A stretch of DNA of 5,477 nucleotides from CAZMGT01 sp964565895 (lineage in GTDB: Bacteria > Armatimonadota > Zipacnadia > UBA1398 > CAZMGT01). Made by a program: the position numbers and the translations under genes. The notes beneath the pieces were generated by a model. It had not been told where the DNA came from, searched no databases, and saw nothing but the letters and a program-made list of their open reading frames with translations. Below, in pieces: positions 1 through 5,477 of the stretch. Location of the stretch: NCBI GenBank assembly GCA_964565895.1, contig CAZMGT010000093.1, positions 1-5,477 of the forward strand, written 5' to 3'. How positions within the stretch are numbered: position 1 is the stretch's first letter; each line of letters begins with the position of its first letter.

Positions 1-293
1 ATCCCGAACGCCTCCGCGGGCTCGCCCATGTCATAGATCTCCGCGACAAGCTCCGCTCCGCCCTTGCCATAGCGCGCCACGCGCAACTGGCGAAAGGCAT
101 AGACGAAATACTTTTCCGCCTCGCCGTCCATGTAGTCCCAAATTGTCTTGGCGTCATAGACCGTCGGGGGCTCGGCGAGGCGCCAGCCGGCGACCTCGCG
201 CGGAAGATCCACCCCGCCCTGGCAGCCCAGGGAGACCGCCAGACAAGCGCCCAACGCGCACGCCAGCCAAACGCCCCCTCGCCACGCGCCCAT
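1..293 (-). CDS. DUF6599-type probable lipoprotein, 3' end outside window (operon gene F)
   Basis: I translated this frame by hand from the ATG at 293; it stays open for 97 codons to the left edge. The N-terminus is a short export signal with two candidate lipidation cysteines: LGAC (C17), which fits a lipobox better, and SLGC (C24). The mature part reads LPREVAGWRLAEPPTVYDAK, then TIWDYMDGEAEKYFVYAFRQ, then VARYGKGGAELVAEIYDMGE and PAEAFG. This pattern (a 'Y-D-...-I-W-D-Y-M-D-G-E-A-E' block, then 'EIYDMG...AFG') matches my recollection of DUF6599 proteins, a family of unknown function. It follows gene E after 2 bases, with its own strong ribosome binding site, so it belongs to the operon. 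The C-terminal part and any further operon genes are not visible. Confidence 0.8.
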   Translation of the reverse strand, partial: MGAWRGGVWLACALGACLAVSLGCQGGVDLPREVAGWRLAEPPTVYDAKTIWDYMDGEAEKYFVYAFRQLRVARYGKGGAELVAEIYDMGEPAEAFG

Positions 294-295
294 GG

Positions 296-1471
296 CTACC
301 TCCTCCGCCCGCGGACAACCCATTTTTGGTATGCCAAATACACCAAAACCATCGCGCCCAAGGCAAAACACAGATAGGCCAAGGCATAGGCGCACTTCGT
401 CGCCAAAGAGGGCTCGCCCGGCGGCGCAGGCGCGCGCGTTGTCGGTGGCGCACGGCGCGGGCCCTGGGGCGCCGCCGCTTGTGGCCCCTGAGGCGCAGGC
501 GCGGCTTCCCCAACCTGCCGCAGGTCGGCGTATTTTGCGGCGATGCTCACCAATGCGTCGCCCGCCATAACCTTCAGCTCTGCGTTGCCCACCTCAAATA
601 GCCTGTCGAGAACGTCCACTGCAGAAAGGTCGCGGTGATAGCCCAAACCCCACGCCGCGGCTGCGCGCGCCCACTGGTTGCCGCTGCCCAAAGCTTGGCG
701 CAGGGCGGCAAGTTGGCTCGTGTCTCCCATAATGGCCAGCGCCGCGCGGGCGCACGTGCGCACAAATTCGTCGCGGTCGGCGCACAATTGCTTAACCCGC
801 GGGCGCTCCGCGCCGAGCAGCCCGAGGGCCAGCGCCGCGTTGCCACGGATCAACCCGTCGCGGTCGCCCAGCCTGCTCAGCGCCAGCCGCGCCAACCTGC
901 GATTGCCCGACTTGCCCACCGCGCGCAGCGCGCGGGAAACGAGGTTTCGGTCTCCCCCGCGGATCGCCTCCGCCAGCCAGTTGATTCCCACCCTGTCGCC
1001 CCGCCGGGCAAGCGACTCGCAGGCGAGAACCTTGGGCGAGGGGTTGCTGTCGCGCAGAACATTGCGCAGCTCGGCAATGCTCGCTTCGCCCGCCGGGCGA
1101 AACCCCACTTGGTTGGCCGAAATTCCGATCTCCAGCTTGCCCTTCCGCCCCTTCGCCCCGGGGGAAACCTCAACGCGCACCAAAAACGTCGCCTTCTCCC
1201 CGGGGAGCATGCGGGCGATCGCCTGCGGGGTTACGGTAACCGTAAACCCGGGCTCGGCAATGCGCGCGCTAAGCCGTACGTTGTCCAGCTTTGTCGGATA
1301 GTTGTTCTTCACAAACACCCTAAACTGCTCTGTCCGGTCCACCAGCAGCCGCGCCCGCTCCGGCTTAACGACAAGCCTGTCCGGCGTGCGGTAGATGTTG
1401 TTGCACAAGTGCCCTTGCGCGGCGGCGCTCAGCAAAGCGAGGGCGACTATCGCGGCCCAGGCATATTTCAT
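296..1471 (-). CDS. Exported membrane-anchored protein with NEW3-like domain and HEAT repeats (operon gene E)
   Basis: A 391-residue protein with a clear signal peptide (residues 1-20), then HLCNNIYRTPD with a possibly important C23. Residues about 30-122 form a beta-sandwich resembling NEW3/CARDB-type domains (VTVTPQAIARMLPGEKATF and following). Residues about 128-315 hold roughly six HEAT/PBS-lyase-like helical repeats of about 30 residues; examples of the pattern are NAALALGLLG and AAAWGLGYHR. A Pro/Ala/Gln-rich linker (about 323-354) leads to one membrane helix (about 359-380) and the basic tail WVVRGRRR. The whole ectodomain should therefore be outside the membrane, where HEAT repeats would act as a protein-binding scaffold. 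The N-terminal domain is related to that of gene A. It overlaps gene D by 4 bases and ends 2 bases before gene F. A scaffold role for the redox complex is inferred; no enzyme motif is seen. Confidence 0.88.
   Translation of the reverse strand: MKYAWAAIVALALLSAAAQGHLCNNIYRTPDRLVVKPERARLLVDRTEQFRVFVKNNYPTKLDNVRLSARIAEPGFTVTVTPQAIARMLPGEKATFLVRVEVSPGAKGRKGKLEIGISANQVGFRPAGEASIAELRNVLRDSNPSPKVLACESLARRGDRVGINWLAEAIRGGDRNLVSRALRAVGKSGNRRLARLALSRLGDRDGLIRGNAALALGLLGAERPRVKQLCADRDEFVRTCARAALAIMGDTSQLAALRQALGSGNQWARAAAAWGLGYHRDLSAVDVLDRLFEVGNAELKVMAGDALVSIAAKYADLRQVGEAAPAPQGPQAAAPQGPRRAPPTTRAPAPPGEPSLATKCAYALAYLCFALGAMVLVYLAYQKWVVRGRRR
299..306 (-). promoter_or_regulatory. Ribosome binding site for gene F
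   Basis: GGAGGAGG lies five bases upstream of the ATG at 291-293 and directly before the TAG stop of gene E. It confirms the start of the last gene, whose frame is cut by the window edge. Confidence 0.75.
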
Positions 1472-2676
1472 GTGCCCCCTCCTTGGGCTTTGGCATAAAC
1501 GCCCCCCTGAGGCGCTTTCTCCGCCAGCATTTCCAAAAAAGCCTCGATCCGCGTGCGCAGCAGCTCTTCGTCCTCCGCCGTATAGTCAGATTGCAGCCTA
1601 AGCGTGGGAATTCCTTCCTCGGCCAGCCCCTCGGCCACGGGCTTGGCCTCCATGTCGAACGCCACGCACATGCGCAGCGCGTGATATACCGCCCCGTCTA
1701 CGGAAAACTCCCGCGCCAGCTCGCGCACTCTGTTTACCCTGTCCGCGCTGCCCACAAAACACGGGCAGGTGGAGGGGAGAAGCGCCTTGTCGGCGATCGC
1801 CCGCAAAAGGGCAAGCTCCGACCACTCGCTGGCGACCACCGGGTGATACAACCGCTCGGTCGCCGAGCACATGTCATCGGCGACGACAACCGCGCCGCTG
1901 CGCTCGAGCAGCGAAATGAGCTTAAAGTTGGGGAAAATTAGCGGGGCCCCGGTGAGCAACAGGCGCGGCCCATCAGCGCCCGGGGCGCGGCCCGGTGCGC
2001 GCTTGCCCAGCTCCTCCCCCAGCTCTGCGCAGAGCAGCTCCACCTGCGTAATCCACCGCGCGGCGTCGTCGGCGAAACTCGCGTTAGCGATCAGAAACAG
2101 TTGCTCGCCCGTCAGCGGCGGCGGGTGGTGGGCGCGCAGGCGATGCAACCGGCGAAAGGCGCGCACGCGGCGGTTGCTCAGCTCCACCGCCCAGCGCAGC
2201 TCGGCCCTGCCAATGCGCTTGCCGCACAGCTCCTCGACCCTGTCGCGCAGGGCAAGGACTTCGTCCAGCCATGCCTCACGGGCCAGGGGCTCGCTTTTCG
2301 AAGCCGGCAGGGCCATGATGTGCACGGGGCAGGCATCGGCGAGCAGCTCGGCCATCTTGCGCTTGGCGTCGCACGAGCCAGCAATTACGAGCAGGTCGAG
2401 CCGGCGGAGAAGACCCGCGCCACGGAGCACGTCGCCTACGGTCGCGCGCACGATGGGGCAGGCATCGCAGGCGAGCGCCTGGTCTGCTTGGGCCAGGGCC
2501 TCGTAGGAGCCGGAGTCCACGCGCACGGGGATCGCTCCCGCGGCGCGCACTATCTCCTCGGGGACGAAATTGCACACGGTGCCCACGATCGGTTGCTTGG
2601 CGCGCGCCAGCTCCTCCGCGCGCTCCTCGCCGGCAAGAACTCTTCGGAAATAGTCCAGCGGCGCCATGCTAGCCAT
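1468..2676 (-). CDS. 2-hydroxyacyl-CoA dehydratase D-component family protein, possibly double-cubane-cluster type (operon gene D)
   Basis: A 402-residue soluble protein without a signal peptide, of the usual length for HgdB/BcrC/double-cubane-cluster proteins (Pfam HGD-D). N-terminal half: GTVCNFVPEEIVRAAGAIPV (C35), ACDACP (C70, C73) and GSCDAKRKM (C102). C-terminal half: STCPCF (C304, C306), VDGAVYHALRMC (C337), and the signature GIPTLRLQSDY followed by RTRIEAFLEML near the end. The cysteines suit binding of [4Fe-4S] or [8Fe-9S] clusters. Classical members are heterodimers fed by an ATP-dependent activator; neither a second subunit nor an activator gene is visible here, which favours a homodimeric double-cubane-type protein, but the subclass and substrate cannot be read from sequence alone. 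The ATG at 2676 overlaps gene C by 8 bases; an ATG at codon 4 (2667) is an alternative, and neither has a good ribosome binding site. The stop overlaps the start of gene E (ATGA). Confidence 0.92.
   Translation of the reverse strand: MASMAPLDYFRRVLAGEERAEELARAKQPIVGTVCNFVPEEIVRAAGAIPVRVDSGSYEALAQADQALACDACPIVRATVGDVLRGAGLLRRLDLLVIAGSCDAKRKMAELLADACPVHIMALPASKSEPLAREAWLDEVLALRDRVEELCGKRIGRAELRWAVELSNRRVRAFRRLHRLRAHHPPPLTGEQLFLIANASFADDAARWITQVELLCAELGEELGKRAPGRAPGADGPRLLLTGAPLIFPNFKLISLLERSGAVVVADDMCSATERLYHPVVASEWSELALLRAIADKALLPSTCPCFVGSADRVNRVRELAREFSVDGAVYHALRMCVAFDMEAKPVAEGLAEEGIPTLRLQSDYTAEDEELLRTRIEAFLEMLAEKAPQGGVYAKAQGGGT
1478..1484 (-). promoter_or_regulatory. Ribosome binding site for gene E
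   Basis: AAGGAGG lies six bases upstream of the ATG at 1469-1471, inside the last codons of gene D. With the ATGA overlap it implies coupled translation of D and E. Confidence 0.75.
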
Positions 2677-3676
2677 AGCCCTTAGACCGCGTTATCCCAA
2701 TCCCCGCCCAACGGACATCCAAGCACCCCTCTTCCGGGCACTCCTCCACGCAGCGCAGGCAGAGCATACAGCGAGTGTCCGTCACGAGCTGCTTCTCCCG
2801 CTCGCGATAGACGCGCTCGATGTCCATGGGGCAGACCCGCTCGCACGCCCCGCAGAACGTGCAGCGCTCGGCGCGTTTGTTTAGGGCAAGCAGCCCCCCG
2901 CGGTTGAAGTAGGAGAGCAGCGCCCCCACCGCGCACACCCGGCACCACAGCCGCGGGACCAAAAAGCTGCCCAGGAAAAACCCCAAGCAAACCCACCCGA
3001 GCAGCGTCATGAACATCGTCAACGCCGACGTGCTGTCGTACCAGCAGGGGTTTATTGCCCCAAATGGGGGAAACGCCAACCGCGCCGGGCAGAGCTGGCA
3101 GTAAAACAAAAACAGCTTTTCGCGGAGGTCGGTCGAGCTAATCGCAGGGACGGCGATTAACGCGGCCAGGCCCAGGCTGAAAAACAGCAGAAAATGCCGC
3201 GTGTTCTCCAGAAATCTCCCCAGCGGCCGCGAGAGATGCTTGCGGTCGATCCCCAGCCTGCGCCGCACGCCCGTCATAAAGTCCATTATCGCCCCCAACG
3301 GGCACACCCAGCCACACCACGCGCGCGAAAAGGCAAACGAAACCACGGCCAAAAAAGCCAGGTGCGGGGCGACCATTTTCAGCGACGACATCCACGTTAG
3401 GTTCTCGGAGAGCATGTGCACCGAGCACGCCTTAAACATCCCGCCGTTGGCGATGAACCGGCAGGAGAGAATGGGCAGATACAGATGCAGCACGGACTCT
3501 TTGCCGGAGACCCAAAGGATACGCTCGCGCTCATACTGCGTCGTGCGCGGCGTGCCGGAGACGATCTCCGGCAGCGGCGTCTGCTTCGGCCCGGCAAACA
3601 AAAACGCCCCATAAAGCAGCAGAGCAAACGAGGCCACCTGCACGAACCGACGGACAGCCGTAATTCTCTGGCTCAC
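2669..3676 (-). CDS. NapH/NosR-type membrane [4Fe-4S] ferredoxin protein (operon gene C)
   Basis: A 335-residue polyferredoxin-type membrane protein. Predicted helices lie near residues 10-28, 103-118, 162-179 and 220-242. Family landmarks are WCGWVCPLG (C121, C125) after helix 2 and WCRVCAVGA (C245, C248) after helix 4. The C-terminus is a two-cluster ferredoxin domain: CTFCGACERVCP (C272, C275, C278, C282) and CMLCLRCVEECP (C303, C306, C309, C313). By analogy with NapH the N-terminus and ferredoxin domain should be cytoplasmic. The loops on the other side carry C72 and C84 (SCRF, KACS) and YCQLCPAR (C193, C196) with C211, which suggests further redox or metal sites. Such proteins move electrons between the quinone pool or membrane and soluble partners. 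The second motif lacks the usual CP proline. The start is GTG. It overlaps gene D by 8 bases, so D is a plausible electron partner (inference). Confidence 0.9.
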   Translation of the reverse strand: MSQRITAVRRFVQVASFALLLYGAFLFAGPKQTPLPEIVSGTPRTTQYERERILWVSGKESVLHLYLPILSCRFIANGGMFKACSVHMLSENLTWMSSLKMVAPHLAFLAVVSFAFSRAWCGWVCPLGAIMDFMTGVRRRLGIDRKHLSRPLGRFLENTRHFLLFFSLGLAALIAVPAISSTDLREKLFLFYCQLCPARLAFPPFGAINPCWYDSTSALTMFMTLLGWVCLGFFLGSFLVPRLWCRVCAVGALLSYFNRGGLLALNKRAERCTFCGACERVCPMDIERVYREREKQLVTDTRCMLCLRCVEECPEEGCLDVRWAGIGITRSKGYG

Positions 3677-3681
3677 GACAA

Positions 3682-3688
3682 CCCTCCC
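3682..3688 (-). promoter_or_regulatory. Ribosome binding site for gene C
   Basis: GGGAGGG lies five bases upstream of a GTG start codon (3674-3676), in the 18-base gap after gene B. It supports GTG as the real start. Confidence 0.7.
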
Positions 3689-3694
3689 GCCGTG

Positions 3695-4333
3695 TTAGGA
3701 GACGATCGCGCTTAGGCCCAAGGCGAGAAACCAAAGTCCAGCAACAACCGCCGCTACCTGGGCCATCTCGCGCACAACCTTCGCCCGACCAAGCGCGCCC
3801 AGCGCGGACAGGGGGAAGACCACCACCGAGGTAGCCGCGAAGAAGCTGGCCACGCCGGCAAGCGCGCACCACACGTTGCCCTTCGCCGCCATAGCCGCCG
3901 CGCACATAAGCAGCGGCGGGCAGGGGGCAAGACCGACCAGCCCTCCTGCAACCCAGGGAAACCGCCGCATAAGCGCTGTCTCTCGCAGCCGGCGGCACAG
4001 GCGCGCCTCAGGCAGCGCCGCGCCCAACCCATAGGCTACGAGCAGCGCGGCAAGCGCAACGAGGGGCAGCGCGAAGACCTTCCCCGCGGTCTCCCCTCTG
4101 CCCAGTTCCGCCCCCGCGAGCAGGGCGACGCCTAACACCGCCGCGTAGCCGAAAAACCGGCCGCCGCAAAACTGAGCCACGGCCTTCACCCACTGCCCCG
4201 GCTCGCCCCGTCCCTCGCCCGCCAAGAACGGGGCCACAACGGGCGCGCAGAACGTAACGCACGACGCGCCTGTGGCCAGCCCCAGGGCGAACCCCTCGGC
4301 TATCGCGCGGGCCAAGGGCTGGAGGTCTACCAT
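3695..4333 (-). CDS. CcdA/DsbD-like (DsbD_2/TauE-SafE-like) polytopic membrane protein (operon gene B)
   Basis: From the ATG at 4333 the protein has 212 residues and about six hydrophobic segments. It shows the pseudo-duplicated cysteine layout of the CcdA/DsbD transmembrane superfamily: a first helix with GASCVTFCAPVV (C25, C29) and, in the second half, GLAPCPPLLMC (C138, C144). In that superfamily a cysteine pair carries reducing equivalents across the membrane to extracytoplasmic thiols or to cytochrome c and metal-centre assembly. C29 (before AP) and C138 (before PP) are the likely equivalents of that pair; this is inferred. Some databases would call it a sulfite exporter TauE/SafE-like protein, and transport without redox activity remains possible. 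It overlaps gene A by 7 bases, ends in TAA and is followed after 18 bases by the [4Fe-4S] membrane gene, which supports a redox role. Confidence 0.8.
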   Translation of the reverse strand: MVDLQPLARAIAEGFALGLATGASCVTFCAPVVAPFLAGEGRGEPGQWVKAVAQFCGGRFFGYAAVLGVALLAGAELGRGETAGKVFALPLVALAALLVAYGLGAALPEARLCRRLRETALMRRFPWVAGGLVGLAPCPPLLMCAAAMAAKGNVWCALAGVASFFAATSVVVFPLSALGALGRAKVVREMAQVAAVVAGLWFLALGLSAIVS

Positions 4334-4890
4334 CCCGCGCCCCTCCTTCGCCAAATGAGCAGGGCGATCGTCCCCGCAGTAATGGCTAGGTAAGACCAAA
4401 AAGCTACCGTCCCCAGCGGGGTGGCAACGACCTCCACCTCGCCCACGGCAAGCGCCGCTTCGCTCTCCGCCCTGTCGCGCGCGGCCTCGGTTAGCGGCAG
4501 GGTGACAACAAATGTCCCGCGACAGCCCAGCTCCTCGGCGACAAACGCCAGCGGCAGGCGCAGAACCTCCCCTTCAGGCCGCCGCTTAACCCTTAGCCGC
4601 ACGGCAAGGGGCTCGATTACCGTGGGTTTGAGCTCGGCGATTTCCTCCGAGCGCACCTCAACCCGCGGGCTCTCGCCGATCACGCGGACGTGGTGCAGCG
4701 GGGTGGGGTAGGCATGATAGACGAGCAGGACAAGCTGCGCTTGCTCCTCGAGCACGGGCAGGGGGAGGCGCGGCTTAACGAAAAGCTCATCTAGGGAGAA
4801 GTATGTGATGCGATCCGGCGGCGACTGGGCCGCGGCCCAGCCACAGGTCGTCGCCCAGACTATCGCAAGCACCGGCCACGCTCGCCACAC
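4327..4890 (-). CDS. Exported, C-terminally anchored protein with a beta-sandwich domain (operon gene A)
   Basis: A 187-residue protein of no recognised named family. Residues 1-22 look like a signal peptide (hydrophobic core, AAAQS cleavage region). Residues about 30-135 form a beta-rich ectodomain. Residues about 162-180 are one hydrophobic helix, followed by the basic tail RRRGAGW, so the domain should sit outside the membrane and the tail in the cytoplasm. The segment from FVKP (37-40) to HHVRV (66-70) aligns without gaps with the N-terminal domain of the HEAT protein encoded at 296-1471. One cysteine, C123, lies in the ectodomain. The GTG at 4890 is the furthest possible start because an in-frame TAG lies two codons upstream; its ribosome binding site is weak (AGGG nine bases away). 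A GTG at codon 7 is an alternative. It is the first gene of the operon, and its stop overlaps gene B by 7 bases. A role as an envelope partner of the redox genes is inferred. Confidence 0.8.
   Translation of the reverse strand: MWRAWPVLAIVWATTCGWAAAQSPPDRITYFSLDELFVKPRLPLPVLEEQAQLVLLVYHAYPTPLHHVRVIGESPRVEVRSEEIAELKPTVIEPLAVRLRVKRRPEGEVLRLPLAFVAEELGCRGTFVVTLPLTEAARDRAESEAALAVGEVEVVATPLGTVAFWSYLAITAGTIALLIWRRRGAGW
4342..4348 (-). promoter_or_regulatory. Ribosome binding site that sets the start of gene B
   Basis: AAGGAGG lies eight bases upstream of the ATG at 4331-4333. It favours this start over the upstream in-frame start at 4399, which would add 22 hydrophilic residues and extend 73 bases into gene A. 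Confidence 0.8.
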
Positions 4891-4945
4891 AGGCTATCGC
4901 CCTAGCTTTTGCATGCTTCCGCGCGCCTCAGGCGGCAAAGCGCTG

Positions 4946-4974
4946 TGTATACCGTCTTTCGCCGGGCCTGTCAA
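4946..4974 (-). promoter_or_regulatory. Sigma-70-type promoter for the six-gene operon
   Basis: On the minus strand a perfect TTGACA -35 box (4969-4974) is followed by a 17-base spacer and TATACA (4946-4951), which matches the -10 consensus at four of six positions. The -35 box contains the TGA stop of the DUF72 gene. Transcription would start near 4939, giving a leader of roughly 50 bases before the GTG at 4890. No clear operator or terminator is visible in the leader. The box quality and ideal spacing in a GC-rich background make this convincing, but it is a prediction from sequence. Confidence 0.7.
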
Positions 4975-5477
4975 ACCTCTGGCCAAGGCGCGCGCGCCAC
5001 GCCCTCCTCGTCCAACAGTCGGGCAAACAGCCCGGCGTTAAGCGCCGCCTTGGCCTTGTAGTGGTTGTTGAAAAAGACATATACGCGTTCGGCTTCGGCG
5101 GCCATCTCGCCGACCTTTCCCACCCACTCGCGCAGCTCGCTCTGGTCATACAGATAGTCGTAGCGCTCATAGGCCTGCTCGTGCTGCCACCACTTCTGCG
5201 CGTTGCGGCCGTGAAAGCGCAGGTAGCCGATGTGCGAGGTTACCCGGGCGATGGGAGGCATTAGCCCCCTCAGCCGCGGCTCATCAACACAGCAAAAGCC
5301 AAAGTCTAGCTCGCGCAGCAGGGCAAACGTCTCCTCGCGCACCCAACCCACATTGCGAAACTCGACCACGACGGGCAGGTCGGCGAGCCGTTCGCGGAAG
5401 TAGCGCAAGTAACGGGCATTTTCCGCGGTGCACTTAAACCCCCAGGCAAACTGCGCGAGCACGGCCCCGAGCTTGCC
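4971..5477 (-). CDS. DUF72 (YecE-like) family protein, 5' end outside window
   Basis: The 3' part of a DUF72 gene. The frame stays open to the window edge (the codons at 5463-5477 read GKLGA), so the GTG at 5462 is probably an internal valine and the true start lies beyond 5477. Visible family landmarks, in order, are LGAVLAQFAW near the edge, VVVEFRNVGW, a CCVDEP segment, YLRFHGRNAQKWW, the RYDYLYDQSEL block and VYVFFNNHYKAKAALNA near the C-terminus. These match the conserved core of the TIM-barrel-like DUF72 family, whose biochemical role is not firmly established. The gene ends in TGA, 80 bases before the next gene. A strong promoter starts at its stop codon, so it probably belongs to a separate transcript. 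Family assignment is confident; function is unknown. Confidence 0.93.
   Translation of the reverse strand, partial: GKLGAVLAQFAWGFKCTAENARYLRYFRERLADLPVVVEFRNVGWVREETFALLRELDFGFCCVDEPRLRGLMPPIARVTSHIGYLRFHGRNAQKWWQHEQAYERYDYLYDQSELREWVGKVGEMAAEAERVYVFFNNHYKAKAALNAGLFARLLDEEGVARAPWPEV

Noticed and set aside
143..601. Arg/Pro-rich open frames on both strands around the E-F junction
   Set aside because: They conflict with the end of gene E and the start of gene F, both of which have sensible proteins, ribosome binding sites and tight spacing.
635..1498. A 287-codon plus-strand open frame opposite the HEAT-protein gene
   Set aside because: Its translation is rich in Arg, Ala, Gln and Pro without domain character. 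It lies wholly opposite a well-supported gene and is explained by GC-rich codon bias.
1871..2685. Two long overlapping plus-strand open frames (1871-2506 and 2101-2685) opposite gene D
   Set aside because: Both are low-complexity (Ser/Arg- or Ala/Gln-rich) and antisense to a gene with clear family motifs; there is no reason to call either coding.
4334..4399. A longer gene B starting at 4399
   Set aside because: The extra residues are hydrophilic and overlap gene A; a strong AAGGAGG is placed for the ATG at 4333 instead.
4893..4906. GCTA/TAGC inverted repeat around the weak ribosome binding site of gene A, considered as a regulatory hairpin
   Set aside because: A four-base-pair stem with a six-base loop is too weak to support a riboswitch or attenuator call.
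4921..4940. Possible hairpin (CGCC-TGA-GGCG) between the DUF72 gene and gene A, considered as a terminator
   Set aside because: The stem is only four base pairs and no T-run follows; it also lies downstream of the promoter, in the leader.

Overview
This GC-rich bacterial window carries seven protein-coding genes, all read from the minus strand, so the right-hand end of the window is upstream. Strong GGAGG-type ribosome binding sites, export signals and membrane [4Fe-4S] proteins point to a bacterium with a cell envelope that uses low-potential, probably anaerobic, redox chemistry. The taxon cannot be fixed from the sequence. No RNA genes, CRISPR arrays, insertion sequences or notable repeats were seen.

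Right edge (4971-5477): the 3' part of a DUF72 (YecE-like) gene, probably unrelated to the rest. Between it and the next gene are 80 bases holding a very good sigma-70-type promoter: a perfect TTGACA, a 17-base spacer and TATACA. The -35 box includes the DUF72 stop codon.

The promoter appears to drive a tightly packed six-gene operon. In order these are: (A) a small exported protein anchored by a C-terminal membrane helix; (B) a polytopic CcdA/DsbD-like membrane protein; (C) a NapH/NosR-type membrane protein with a cytoplasmic two-cluster [4Fe-4S] ferredoxin domain; (D) a soluble protein of the 2-hydroxyacyl-CoA dehydratase D-component family, which includes the double-cubane-cluster proteins; (E) an exported, membrane-anchored protein with a NEW3-like beta domain and HEAT repeats; (F) the start of a DUF6599-type probable lipoprotein, cut by the left edge. 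Genes overlap by 4-8 bases or are separated by 2-18 bases, so translational coupling is likely.

The most interesting reading is a membrane-bound electron-transfer module (B, C) linked to a family member (D) that normally needs very low-potential electrons. Neither the usual ATP-dependent activator nor a second dehydratase subunit is seen in the window. Two anchored envelope proteins (A and E) share a related beta-sandwich domain and flank the redox genes. The substrate is unknown; the link between the modules is inferred from gene order and motifs only.
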